Shown piece by piece: positions 45,270 through 57,222 of a stretch of DNA of 64,000 nucleotides. Below the pieces are notes generated by a model. The model ran no database searches. It had not been told where the DNA came from and saw nothing but the letters and a program-made list of their open reading frames with translations. Each line of letters starts with the position of its first letter. Position 1 is the first letter of the stretch. Both the position numbers and the translations under genes were made by a program. Source of the stretch: Proteles cristata cristata (taxonomy: Eukaryota; Chordata; Mammalia; Carnivora; Hyaenidae); NCBI GenBank assembly GCA_017311185.1, contig JAESUZ010000756.1:1054001-1118000 (forward strand). The letters run 5' to 3'.

Positions 45270-46235
45270 GTATCTTTCCTTTTGCCACACTTCCCCCTCA
45301 GCGTATTCTGGCAAACACCTCAGACCAAATCCTTTGCTGAGCTTCCCACCCATATACCTACCTGCCCACAGTCCATCTAGACTTGATTTTCTCATAGTCT
45401 CGTCAAAACGAATGTGTCGCAAACATGACTGTCAGTCATCTTTCCTCATCAACATCCTATTTACCACCACAACACACAGCCTGAGACGTGGTGTGACTCA
45501 AGATTCTCTACCCGCTTCCTCACTCAAACCCTCAGGCACATGCACACACTAATCAGATCAATTATTTTTAAATTCCTTTTCAAAGCAAAGTCCATTTCTC
45601 CTGGGCCCACCATCCCTACCATAGCTCATACCATCTCTAGCTCACGAAGCCACCCCCTGCCTCCAGCCTTACCCTGCGAACCATTCCCCACTGTGTCGCC
45701 AGGTGACTCTTCTAAAGTCGCACACCACCATGGCGCTACCCTGCTTTCATAGGCTGGTGTTCCTCAAAGCTCTAAGGATAAAATCTAAATGCCTTAAAAC
45801 AGCTTACCAAGCTCTTCCTGATCAGCCCCTCCCTCCTTTCCTGCCTTATCTCTTACCAGCCTGTAAGTTCTAACCGTGTAACCGTGTCCTTCTGTTCAAC
45901 CATGCTCCTTCTCAGCCTCAGGACTCAGCACACACCATTCCTTCTTGTGGGAACAGACTTTCCCTACTGTTGGCTCAACGGACTCCCAGGAACCTTTGAG
46001 GTGTGTCAATCGAGACATCAATCCCTCTAGGATTCCTTTCTGCCCCTCCAGTGATGCCTAGATTTTATTCTCTCAGGGTGCTTTCTACATTGGACTTTAA
46101 CTGTTTGTCACGATCCTCAGGTCGCTTTAAGCTTGACAAGGGATGGACTATACCTGTCTTATTTATCACCATTTATCCTGTGCCCAGCACATTCTCAGGC
46201 ACACAGTGGAGCTCAACAATTACTTGTTATCTGTC
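45270..46235 (+). mobile_element. L2 LINE relic, ~950 bp
   Basis: AAATCTAAATGCCTTAAAAC, TCTTCCTGATCAGCCCC, CAACCATGCTCCTTCTCAGC and TTCTTGTGGGAACAG, then ATGGACTATACCTGTC and GTGCCCAGCACATTCTC at the 3' end: standard L2 order. Confidence 0.88.
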
Positions 46236-46889
46236 CAAAAGAAAGTTGCTAAAGCTCTTTGTTGCCTCCCCCACCCAGTCCTATCTGGAGCACAGGCCTC
46301 CCAAGGGGGGCGAAGGTGGGGTTCTCTGAAAGAAGGAATGACTGAGAAGTCGATGGCCCCAAACAAAGCAATGGCTGCCACACCTCAGGACCCCAAAACT
46401 CAGGTCCACGAGAGGAAGACTTGGTCCTAAAAGAACTTGTTGTAGAAATGAGATTTCCAAAGAAATTTTAATAAAAACCAGTATTGATTTTCAGTAGAAA
46501 ATGTAGGATTAAAAATGTTCAAGGTAATGCCAAGGGGGAAAAAAAATACCAAAATACGCATTAATCATCTCTGAGTAGTAAAGTGGGCAAAGCAGAGGGA
46601 AGATGTAAGAAAGCTTGAAATAGCTTTGCCAAATCCATAGGGCTACAGAAGGAGGAATGGGAAGAGTTGGTCAAAGATTCTGGTGGCTTGTGCCAAGATC
46701 TCTCAAAACTTGATTGTTAACATGTATCAAAAAAGAGGATCTAAATTGGGGAGTGGGGTGGGAAGAAGTGTGGAAAAATTTTAAACACGTTGTGTTTGAG
46801 ATTTCAGCAGCACACCAACAAACACAACTACCCAACAAACTATTGTGAATGTAGTGCTGAACCTTTGGAGACATGTCAAAATCAAGTTG
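46236..46889. other. Unclassified, possibly L1-derived in part
   Basis: No firm assignment; the last ~100 bp may already be L1. Confidence 0.4.
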
Positions 46890-47475
46890 GAAATCCCATG
46901 ACCCAGAAATTCAATTTCTAGGTATATGCCCAAAAGAACTAAAAGCACAGACTCAAACAGATATTTGCACACCCACGTTCACAGCAGCAATATTCACAAT
47001 AGCCAACAGCTAGAAACAACCCAAATGTCCATTGGCAGATAAATGGATAAAACATATGGTATATACATGGAATGGAATTTTATCGGGTCTTAGAAAGAAA
47101 TAAAATTTGGATACACACTACAACACAGATGAACCCTGAAGACATGCAGAGTGAAATCAGCCAGACCCGAAGGACAAATATTGTATGATTCCAACTACAT
47201 GTAAAGTACCTAGAGTAGTCAAATTCATAGAGACAGAAAATTAAATAAAAGGTACCAGAAGTTATAGGAAGGGGGAAATGGGGAATGTACTGGGCAATGA
47301 GTACAGCGTTTCCATTTGGGATGATGAAAAAACCCTGGAGATGGAAAGTGGTGATAGTTACACAATGACGCAAATTACTAAATGCCACTGAACTGTACAA
47401 CTGGAAGTGATTAATTTCATGGAAATTTCAGGGAAATTTCATGTTATGTATGTTCTACCACAATTTTTAAAAATG
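46890..47475 (+). mobile_element. L1M 3' fragment
   Basis: CATGACCCAGAAATTCAATT, CTAGGTATATGCCCAAAAG, ACCCAAATGTCCATTGGC, GATGAACCCTGAAGACATG and the terminal TATGTTCTACCACAATTTTT are classic L1 3' features. Confidence 0.92.
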
Positions 47476-47629
47476 AAGTTGGATGTATAGGAAGCATCTC
47501 TGTGGGGCAGGGCAGGAAAAGAAATCAAAGATATGCATTTTAAGTCGGCCTGTTCAGATTTTCCTCTTAAAGAAATGCCCTTGGGCCCAAGGACTGGCCA
47601 GCAGCAGTGGCCACGTGCTCTGTTTGGAC

Positions 47630-47800
47630 CAGGCACCAGGCCAGGTGACTTTAGCCCTTTATCTCATCTAAACATCACAACTGACAAATCAGGTCATTGT
47701 AACTCCCATGTTATAGAAGCAGAAACTGAGACCCTAAGAGATTAACTAACTTGTTCAAGGTCACAGGGCTACCAGAGGCAGGGCCATGATCAAAGCCTGT
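47630..47800 (+). mobile_element. MIR relic
   Basis: TAACTCCCATGTTATAGAAG, GAAACTGAGACCCTAAGAG and TTCAAGGTCACAGGGCTAC follow MIR order. Confidence 0.8.
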
Positions 47801-50800
47801 AACTCCAGGGACCCCACCATAGGGCTCACACCTTGAAAAGAACTTGATACCAACACCTAGCCAGATGTCGAAAAACCGTTAACACTTTAAACTATTATCA
47901 AAACGTTTTCCCCTAGCATAATTACATTATATCACTAGGAGCACATTTCAGAAGCAGCAATGAAATTATTTCTAGACCTGTGAATCCTAAGACTCCCAAA
48001 GTTAAAGATATGAGAGATTAATCCCATGAGATATATCCATCAGTAGATAATGGTATATATTATCAAAATCTCCCTGGAAAATCTTTCAGCACATTCTAGT
48101 ATAAAACAGAGAGAGAGCAGGAGGCAAGGTATTGAGGAAATAAATAAGAAATTTACTTTCTGTAAAAGAACAACTGCAGTATTAGGTTGGGTAATAAATT
48201 TTGACTCAGATATTAAAGTGAATATTCTCTGATTTATAGCCAGTGCGCTGAGCCAAGCAAAATGAAATAGACTTTGGCTGTCTCAGTGAACACATTCCTA
48301 AAAATCCAGTGAGGACATCCAATGTGCCATGATTTGAACTATTTCACAACCACATCTGTATGTAATGGCATGCAAATAAAAACGCCATGCTTTAATAACG
48401 CAGCCCAAATTATATTTTTGCAGCTAGTCAATTCTATGTCTTACCAGTGACAATAGCCACCTTCAAATGGCAGTTTGCCTTTATTTTTTAAGCAAAGTAC
48501 AAATATTATTTGCGTCTAAGGATATTTTTAAAGGAAACAACATTTAAAGGAATTCTAGGAAAGAGGATTGTCCTGGAAAGTTTCTTTTTCTAAAGGAAAA
48601 CAAAGAGGAAATCCGTTCTTTGCCCTTGTCAGACCCCAGTCTGCTAAAAATTTTAGCCAGGGCAATGACCCGATCCCTCTCTCCTTGTCCAGCCTTGCTT
48701 GCCATCTGCGAAACCACAATTGTTTTAAGCACTTGGCACAGGATCAAACCAACAGCTGCAATAAAGGGAAACATAATGAAATCAGTGACCACCATCTCAC
48801 TGTAATACACCAGAGACAATGAGCCAGTTTCAATAATGCTTCTTAAGGCTCAACAAATAATCAAGAGCCGTCCACAGCCCAGGAAAGGACTTTCTGCAGT
48901 TGCTCCTTTTGGGACAATAGGTAAGCATCACACAAAAGGGAGCACTGTGACAACCAGTGTGTGATTAGTTCAATGCCAGGCAGCATTCAGCTCAGACCTT
49001 TGCTCTGTTCAATTGTTTCCAGAGAGTTTCCCAAGCTTTCCTCCTACTTGGAGTCATTTAAAGTCCAGACACTGGTGTCCAAAAGCAGTAGGAATTATTT
49101 CAAAATGTTCCTGTCCAATGCTGAGGACGCAAGTAAGAGGGAAATGGGTTGGTGATCAGAGCAAGAGAGAGAGAACTCAGAGATCCAGAGCAGCATTGCG
49201 CTTACTGCCCTGGATTTCTGGAACCGCTAAGAAGCACATTGCCCCACCCTCCCGCTCCTGGGCAGGCTGCTGCAGTGCTGTAGGCGAGAAGGGAAAGGAC
49301 GGGCTTACTAAGATCTGATGTGGTGAGGACTGTGAATGTCCTTTAAGCTTCTGGCCACCTAACCACTAAATAAGGGGTTTCATTCACCGTCAGAAGCCCT
49401 CCAAAATGAAGTCCCTAGGCAAGTGCCTCCAAAGCATCCTGATAAAAGTCATGAAAGAGGCAGGAGATCTGTTTCAATGGTCAAAAGACTCATCCAGCAC
49501 ATTTTAACATGAGCTCAGTTACTCCCTTTTTATCTTTAAGTCTGCTTCAAAAATGAGGAGATAAGCCCCAAAGATAGTCTGTCAGACTTAGAAATAACTA
49601 TTAGTCTACATTCTCAGCTTAAATAACAATCTCTCCCAACAAGCAGAAACCAGTGGGGTCACTCATTATCTTGCCAATGAACCTTTACATGATGGTTGTT
49701 TGGTAAAACAAAAACTATGCATAGAGACAAGTATTTACTGGTACTTATTCGTGTGTTAACTTTAACCCAGATTAGCACATATAATCTAATGTGTCTTCTA
49801 GGGCTCATGGTGGGGGATAGTTTCTCCGACATATGATGCAGTAGCCCCACGGCCCAGCGAAAAGTGGAATGAATGTTAGATGCTCAGTAAGCAAATACAT
49901 GGGAATATATTAAATCCACACGTCCTGGATATCCAGACGGCTCAAATCTATGTGGCGAGGCTGCCCTAGGAAGAGAATTCTCCCAGAAGAGCCAGTCCAC
50001 AATGCTTGGAAAAGAGTTTTCTCATTTTCCAAGCGTGTCCGGGCTCCTCTGTGTACTTGCTAGTCCACACCCCATTCCAGTTAATGAAAACAAGAGAGCC
50101 TGGAAAAATCTAGAGTCTCCTCCTCCACCCAACCTCAAGAACTAGTCTCCAGAAAGATGGCCTGAGTGCTCTGAACAAGCTAAGCCGTTGGATTCTTGTT
50201 CCAGGTCTCATCTCTAAACGGAAAGGGAAGAAGAATCTGTTCTCTAAAAACTTCAGTCATTCTCTTTTCTCACTTTCCTCAGGGACATACTTCCTTTTCA
50301 TCTGGCTTCTTAGGTTCAACTTTGGTGATTTTTTTTTTTTTTTTTTGCTTGAGGTTATATCTCCATTTGTGGCTGCTGCACTAAATGGAAGGAATGACGG
50401 ACACACCTGGAGAACGTCACGGGGCTCAGAAGCACTGGACCCGTGTATGCATCTAGGTGTGTATGAGTCACGGGATCTCAGGTGAACCAGGCAATCCCTC
50501 TTCACTGTCTGAGACCTCCCTTAGCGGCTGCTATGAGGCCCAGACAGATAATATATGCAAACACTTGGCCCACCATAAAACTTTGTGCCAAGAGAACGTA
50601 TCAATTACTATGGACTAAAATATAGCCATTTAAAAAAATGAGACCTATATGTACTGATATGGAAAAATGTCCAACATATATAATTCAGTGAGAAAAGCTA
50701 TTCACAGAATAAAGCGTAGAGTATAATGCTATTTATAGATCCAAAACGTACGTGTATGTGTATGGGGGGGGGTGTATGTAATTTTTGGAGGAAACTATTA

Positions 50801-51649
50801 CTAGTGTTTACCTATCAAGAAAGGAAGAACAGATTTTGGTACAGGACCAGAGGAAGGCCGGACCTTTTCATCATGTACCACACTGTACTGTCTAACATTT
50901 AACATGCGTATTTCTAGGGAGGCTTTAATAATAATAAAAAAGGTGTTCTGAAAATTTCTAACCAAAACCAGCCTGGCATGAACAATCTTCATTCTTTTTC
51001 TGGTCCCACCCCCAATCTGGGGATTATTTCTCCCTACTTTGCAGCCCACAGACTAAGTAATAAACTTAACCACCAGAACCTCGTGAAGCAAGGGGAAACT
51101 AGCATGCTTCTTTTATAAAGAATAGGAAAAGGGCGAAGTGTGAGCTGTGGTTTTTGACCTGCAGGAAGCCCAGCAAAGAACAAGTAGCAGACACCCGAAC
51201 CACAGACACAGGCTCCGGTCTGTTTCTGCTCCTGTCACAAAGCCATCCCGAGAATCTATGACTCTCCTCCCGCCCCAGCTGGGCCTGGCTTCCCGTGCTT
51301 TGCGCTGACCCAAACCTTTATCCCTGAGGGACCTAGGTCTCCTCTCCGTATATATAGAGGGTAAAGTCATCACTAACCTTTCTCCTCTGCCAGGTAGGAT
51401 ACAAGAAGGCACACGGGGTATCTCGGGTTCTGCCAATACATGGTGACAGACAGCCTCATTCCCCTTGCCAAGCAGGACTGACCCCAGCCAACTGTGTACC
51501 CTCCTCTCCCTGCCTTTAAACCTGGTGGGACAAGGAGCCAGCTCTAGTGGCACTTTTCACTTCCAGTGTCCCTTTTAAAAGGATTCTGTCCTGGAGGGAA
51601 GCAATAGAACACAACAGTCAATGCAACACACTGGGTTCCGTACTTCCAA
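47801..51649. other. Unique intron, long repeat-poor interval
   Basis: No interspersed repeat is recognised apart from a T18 run near 50330-50346 and a G9 run near 50765. An open frame of 91 codons at 48544-48819 (minus) has a hydrophobic stretch but no recognisable family. The interval is a candidate place for conserved non-coding elements, which cannot be tested from one sequence. Confidence 0.45.
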
Positions 51650-51830
51650 CTAGTTGGGTTCAATACTGGTTTTATTTCTTAAATGCCTCAGTTTCCTCAC
51701 CTATAAAATGGGAGCATTGCAGAGCTGGCGTCCTAGGATTTCGTGGAAGATTAAATGAGATGATGTGTATAAAACCCGTAACTGGTGCAGGGAAAGTACT
51801 ACCTACACGTTAGCCATCGATATTAATCAT
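51650..51830 (+). mobile_element. MIR relic
   Basis: AATGCCTCAGTTTCCTCACC, TATAAAATGGGAGCATTGC and TTAAATGAGATGATGTG match MIR. Confidence 0.88.
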
Positions 51831-53281
51831 AATGATACTAAATCTCTAGATTGGCAGAGCTCTAATTTGTAGGGAGAGTGCCTGAACAATACCCTCAAAT
51901 CAATCTGTAATAACCTATCATTTTCTTAGAAGTTAAATAATCCTTTTTTACCCTGAACTAATAATTCTCGTCACATCATAGAACTTGCTGGGCTACATTT
52001 ATGCAGTCAAGTGTAAATCATCCAAAACAGTTTGTCATATCAAAAAAATTCACTCCAGTCAGCATAAGGCTAACTGTCAGGGCCGGAAACTATTCTAGAG
52101 CTTGCAAAAGCAAGCAAAACTGTAAGAAAAATAGTTATGTATTCGGGCTCCTTAAAATACATGCAGACACCTTTTTAAGCAACCAAGAATTGCAGTCCTA
52201 ACTGTCCAGGAATGTGGCGAAGTCATAACATGCCTCTTTGAGAAACGCTAAACTACACTAATAACTCACTTCTGGGCTTTAAGGAGAATACGGCTATCTC
52301 TCCCATCTAAGAAGATATAGGACAAAAGTCATGTATAGCCAGAAGTAAGCCCCAAACTCCTAAGCCAATCCGTACTCTGATTTCTGATTCAAAGTACCTG
52401 AATTATCCTCAATGCTTACAAATAAGAACAGGAAAGAGAGACTATATTTATTTAACAGAATATATTTCAAGAGGTGTTAAATTTGGTATAATTACCTTTT
52501 TGAAATCTACTCTCTTTTTACTGATTAATAATTTGGTGTCCCTCCAAATTCCCATTTTCAAGTGGCAATTATAAAGGTTATTATGAAGTTGTTTTTTTCT
52601 TCTCATTTACTAAAAAATTCTAGGCTAGTTTGGAAGGAGAGCCCGCTCTTCGAGAACACTTGAATAGAAAGAGATTATATTCTTTGGTGTCACTATCGAA
52701 AACACAGCAAGGTTTAAAATGGGCTCTTTATAGACTCACCCATCTCAATAATCTACACATCAAGTGAGTTTTAATTTAAAAGGTGTTAACCTCTAACTCT
52801 ATACAATGCAAGGCAAACACTACTTGCTCTTTTGCTAAGGACATTTTAAGTAAGGGAAGCCTAGGTAAAAATTTTTACAAAAAAAAGTAACAAAAAAAAA
52901 TTCATTCCCTCAAGGAATTTAGAGTCTGCACTGTATCCAAGAAGATGCAGGTCGATTTCTGACCCTTCCCATCCAAAAATAGAGCATTCCTATAAAACTT
53001 TTCATAAGACAACATGGTGAAAGAGTGTCCCTCGCTTTCCAAAAGTTTCCATTAAAGCCATATCGCTTGTATGAAAGACCTACACCACCATCTGCTTTTG
53101 CTAACTGAAAATAATCTACAGAGGATTTTCGCTTTTAGGATAAAAGCTATTACTAAATAGGTCTTTCATAAAAAAGAAGTGGCCTAACAGGAACTTTTGG
53201 AAAACAAAGGATACCTGTGCTTGATATTTTAAGAGACCTAAGGTCTGTGCTCTCCAAAGCTTGACATTCCTAAAATAAAGC
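51831..53281. other. Unique intron sequence
   Basis: No repeat or gene recognised. Confidence 0.45.
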
Positions 53282-53290
53282 AGCATACGT

Positions 53291-53509
53291 GGGGCGCCTG
53301 GGCGGTTCAGTCGACTGAGCATCCGACTTTGGCTTAGGTCATAATCACACAGTTCTTGGGTTTTAATCTCGTGTCGGGCTCTATGCTTACAGCTCAGAGC
53401 CCGGAGCCTGCTTCAGATTCTGTGTCTCCCTTTCTCTCTCTGCCCCTCCCCTGCTCATGTTCTCTCTCTCTCTCTCTCTCTCAAAAATAAACATTTAAAA
53501 AATTTTAAG
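53291..53509 (+). mobile_element. CAN-SINE
   Basis: GGGGCGCCTGGGCGGTTCAG head; TCGTGTCGGGCTCTATGC middle; (TC)n and AAAAATAAACATTT tail. Confidence 0.95.
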
Positions 53510-53746
53510 AGCATAGGTAAGAAGCAGACATCCACAGAGAAATTTTCAAATCTGTGACTCTCTTTCTTTGGTTTTGCGGTGGACATGTTAATTAATTTTC
53601 AGGTGCTGGCTATGAGAAAGAATTTTTAGGTTTAGGAAAATAATGAAATGTTAAGGTATTTGCCCTGCTTAGCTTCAGGGCAGAGAGAGAGAGATCCTAG
53701 AGGAAACTGACAGAACCAGTTGGAGGTAATAATGACAATGAGTCTT

Positions 53747-53936
53747 GGGGCACCTAGGTAGTTCAGTCGGTTAAGTATCCTACTCTTGATTTCGGCTCAG
53801 GTCATAATCTCACGGTTCATGGGATTGAGCACAGCATCAGGCTGTGTGCTGACAGCATGGAGGCTGCTTGGGATCCCCTCTCTTCCTCCCTCTCTGCCCC
53901 TCCCCCTTCGCAAAATAAATGAACATTAAAAAAAAT
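53747..53936 (+). mobile_element. CAN-SINE, older subtype
   Basis: GGGGCACCTAGGTAGTTCAG, ACTCTTGATTTCGGCTC and GCATGGAGGCTGCTTGGG. The duplication AATAATGACAATGAGTCTT / AATAATGATGATGAGTCTT lies at 53728-53746 and 53937-53955. Confidence 0.95.
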
Positions 53937-54646
53937 AATAATGATGATGAGTCTTTACAGACTAAGCATAATCTCTAACCACTGTATCAGTACAGCAAGG
54001 TAGAAATCACTGGGTCACAATCAAGGAGGTGCAAGTTCAGAGACATCAGGTATAAACCAGGGGTGTCTGGCTCACAGTGCTATCCTTTTCTCTGGAAAAG
54101 GTGTGTCCCTGACCAGAGGTGAGCAATCAGAGCCCTTCTGCGACCTATCATCTGATAACTGGAAGAGTGTCACAGGGCATGAGGCTTGGCGGCTATCTGT
54201 CACCAGCCCTGCTTCCCTCTAGGGAAAACAGAAGTTGGTGGAGAGCATGAAGCTGGCACACAGGAGAAGAGGCAAGGCTGGAGTGGACAGGATCGCGGTC
54301 GCCAAGGTCCGGCTGCATCCCTGCCACAATCGCTGGTAGCCAAGACACTCAAGTATTCTTCCACCAAAACATATTCTCTGACCCCACCCCCACCCCAAAG
54401 CTACTTTGAATTTAATTTTGGTCACTGGAAATGAGAAGATCTGCCTAATATGTGAAATAATTTTGCTGAGACTGCACAGCTGAGAAACCAGACTAATGAT
54501 GACTCAAATATTTTTATGGCAATTTTTAATTGTACAGCAAAGTCTCATGTGATAATCATTTTTATTAGCTATCCTTTATAAATGGTGACAAACCAGGACC
54601 CAGATTAAAAACATGAAAATACACTCAGGTAAAGAATAGTCATACT

Positions 54647-54836
54647 AGGCATCTGAGTGGCTCAGTCAGTTGAGCATCTGACTCTTGATTTCGACTCAGG
54701 TCATGATCTCAGGGTCGTGGGATTGAGCCCCCATGTTGGGCTCCGTACTGAGCATGGAGCCTGCTTGGGATTCTCCCTTTCTTTCCCTCTGCCCCTCTCC
54801 CCTGCTCATGCTCTCTCTAAAACAAAACAAAATAAA
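54647..54836 (+). mobile_element. CAN-SINE, older subtype
   Basis: GGCATCTGAGTGGCTCAG, ACTCTTGATTTCGACTC, GAGCATGGAGCCTGCTTGGG and an (AAAAT)n tail. Flanked by AGAATAGTCATACT / AAAATAGTCATGCT. Confidence 0.92.
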
Positions 54837-54989
54837 ATAAAATAGTCATGCTATTTTTTATGTCGTAAGTCATGAAAGCTGAAAAACATGGGTGAAAAAA
54901 GGAAAAAGTATGACTTCATGAGAAGCAAGCCCCGTTTTTCTGACCCCTTCTGAATTTACTGCCATACGGCCAGGTACAAAGCAGACAGT

Positions 54990-55016
54990 CCCCCCCCACC
55001 GTCCCCCCCCCCTCGC
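54990..55016 (+). repeat. C-rich tract
   Basis: Two C-runs (8 and 10 C) separated by ACCGT; G-rich in the ESR1 transcript. Confidence 0.85.
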
Positions 55017-55565
55017 CACATAATGACGGCTCCTGTAGGATTTTCTTGGAAGAATGCTCCCACAGCCTGACTCATGCGCCTTTTTATAACAGTTCACTCC
55101 ATTTAATTGGTAATTGAAACAAAGCCGATTTTGAAGAAAGGAACAAATCTCCACTAAGTTTTGCAGAAATAAATTAATCTGACCTGTTATTTCTTGGTAA
55201 ATGATTCAGCCTTTAACTTCTATTCCTTTCGCTTTAAATATACTATTAAGTACTTAAACGACTTCATACCATGAACTATAAATCACAGCAATCCCTAATT
55301 CAGTTATAGTTTTAAGCAAAAGGGCAGTCCCAAACGGGACAAAGACCAGGTGTGAGTGATCTTGTTTCTACTTAAAATACAAAGCTAAACTCCTTAGGGG
55401 GGAAAAAAGGAAGCAATTGAAAGTAATATATTAATTCACAGACAGAATACTAACAACAAATAGGAATTGGTCAAGGAGCAAGGTAGTGGGTCAGGACACA
55501 TCTCAAATTCAACTCCCAGTCTTACTGCTCAGTCATCAAAATACATCATTAAAAAAAAAAATCAA
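55017..55565. other. Unique sequence
   Basis: Nothing recognised. Confidence 0.45.
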
Positions 55566-55717
55566 AGGGCACCTGGGTGGCTCAGCTGGGTAAGCAGCCA
55601 ACTTTCGCTCAGGTCATGATCTCACAGTTCACAAGTTTGAGCCCCACATCGGGCTCTGTGCTGTCAGCCCAGAGGGAGATTCTGTGTCTTCCTCGCTTTC
55701 TCTTTGCCCGCTCCCAC

Positions 55718-55751
<34 letters not shown>

Positions 55752-55769
55752 AAAATAAACATTAAAAAA
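55566..55769 (+). mobile_element. CAN-SINE, left arm of an inverted pair
   Basis: AGGGCACCTGGGTGGCTCAG head. About 20 bp of the usual GCCTGGAGCCTGCTTC segment is missing after CAGCCCAGAG. A (TCTG)n/(TC)n stretch and AAAATAAACATT tail end against a second SINE in opposite orientation. Confidence 0.94.
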
Positions 55770-55777
55770 ATTTTTTT

Positions 55778-55987
55778 TTCAATACTTTTATTTATTTCTA
55801 GGAGAGAGAGAGACAGCGTGAGCAGGGGAGGATCAGAGAGAGAGGGAGACACAGAATCTGAAACAGGCTCCAGGCTCTGAGCTGGCAGTCAGCACAGAGC
55901 CCGACGTGGGGCTCGAACCCACGATCCGTGAGATCATGACCTAAGCGAAAGTCGAATGCTTAACCGACTAAGCCACCCAGGCGAACC
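55778..55987 (-). mobile_element. Young CAN-SINE, right arm of an inverted pair
   Basis: Reverse complement of the young type: TTTATTTATTTCTAGGAG, GCTGGCAGTCAGCACAG, CCTAAGCGAAAGTCG and GACTAAGCCACCCAGGCG. It is bounded by TAAAAAAATTTTTTT-like sequence on both sides, consistent with insertion into the tail of the SINE to its left. Confidence 0.95.
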
Positions 55988-56343
55988 TAAAAAAAATTTT
56001 TTTAATTCGAGCATCTTTGACTCAACATCTCAGAATTACACCTTACCCTCCCTCAAAATCCAGTCTGTTGTTTTCCATTACCAGATCCAAATCAACTGCT
56101 GCCTCCCCTCCAGCACAGCAGTCTCCCCCCACCCCAAGCAGGACCGCTATCAGCTGCCAGGCTGCATATCCCATGCTCCTCTACAGCTCCTTGGTCCCGT
56201 CCAACTGTCTTTACCTCTCACCTTGGCTTTCACCAAGTGCAAGCAGACTATGCAAGACCAAAGGGGCTAATCTAATAGCAGTAGCAGTATTTTAAGAGTT
56301 CCCTTCTCAAAGCAAAAATGAAGAGCTTTAAGAGAATGGCCTC

Positions 56344-56497
56344 TTGAATACTGAGAGCAGACTGAAGGCTGATGGGGATGGGGGAGAAGGGAAGGGGGCG
56401 ATGGGCACGGAGGAGGGCACTAGTTGGGATGAGCACTGGGTGTTATGTGGAAACTAACTTGACAATAAATTAGGAAAGAAAAAAATAAAATAATACG
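56344..56497 (+). mobile_element. Young, 5'-truncated carnivore L1 3' end (154 bp)
   Basis: GATGGGCACGGAGGAGGGCA, GGGATGAGCACTGGGTGTTA and CTAACTTGACAATAAATTAG with an A-rich tail. Exact duplication GAGAATGGCCTC at 56332-56343 and 56498-56509. Confidence 0.93.
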
Positions 56498-56833
56498 GAG
56501 AATGGCCTCAAAAACTAAATTTGGATAAAGAAGCTCCAGCTTTATGCAAGTCAAGTGAGAAAATTTAATATCTCTAAAAAAGAAAATAACTAAGACACTC
56601 TGAGTATTTCTCAGAGTTAAGGCAACAAAGTATTCAAGGCAAGAAGAAAACACCTTTTCCCCGGGCACAGAGGGCAGATAAGGCACTCTACATTTGCACT
56701 ACTGACCCTGAACTGGGGTAGCCAGGAGCCAATGCAAAGCTCAGAACTCCCTGGGACTTCAGATAGTTTATCCCAAAAAGCAGACGGTCAGCTCCTTGTC
56801 ATTGGGAAGTTTTCTATCCCAAGGCCGCCTTCT

Positions 56834-57009
56834 TTTTCATTTTATTATTTTTTTATTTTTATTTTTTAATACTTTGTCAAGTTGGTTTCCATATAACACC
56901 CAGTGCTCATCCCTACAAGTGCCCCCCTCCATGCCCATCTCTCCCCTCCTCCCCCACCCCCATCAGTCCTCAGTTTGTTCTCAGCATTCAAGAGTCTCTC
57001 ATGGTTTGC
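56834..57009 (-). mobile_element. Young, 5'-truncated carnivore L1 3' end, inverted
   Basis: T-rich tail, then AACACCCAGTGCTCATCCC, CAGTCCTCAGTTTGTTCTC and AGAGTCTCTCATGGTTTGC. Duplication CTATCCCAAGGCC at 56814-56826 and 57010-57022. Confidence 0.93.
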
Positions 57010-57173
57010 CTATCCCAAGGCCTTCTTAAAGGTATAGATTTTTTTTATAACAGACAAAATGGAATCATTACAGTGATTAGTCCAATGCAGTCAAAGATAA
57101 TGGGCAAAGATACTCTTTGCTTTCAGTTTTTCCAGCTACTTCAAGATGACTTTCCTTTTACTCAACTACTTAT

Positions 57174-57222
57174 GTATATATATATATATACACACATATA
57201 TATAAATATATATGTAAATGAA
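57174..57222 (+). repeat. (TA)n-rich tract
   Basis: TATATA with CACACA interruption. Confidence 0.9.

Noticed and set aside
48544..48819. 91-codon minus-strand frame with a hydrophobic segment
   Set aside because: No family resemblance, and the opposite strand is open over the same region too, which suggests low stop density by chance. I see no expression signal.
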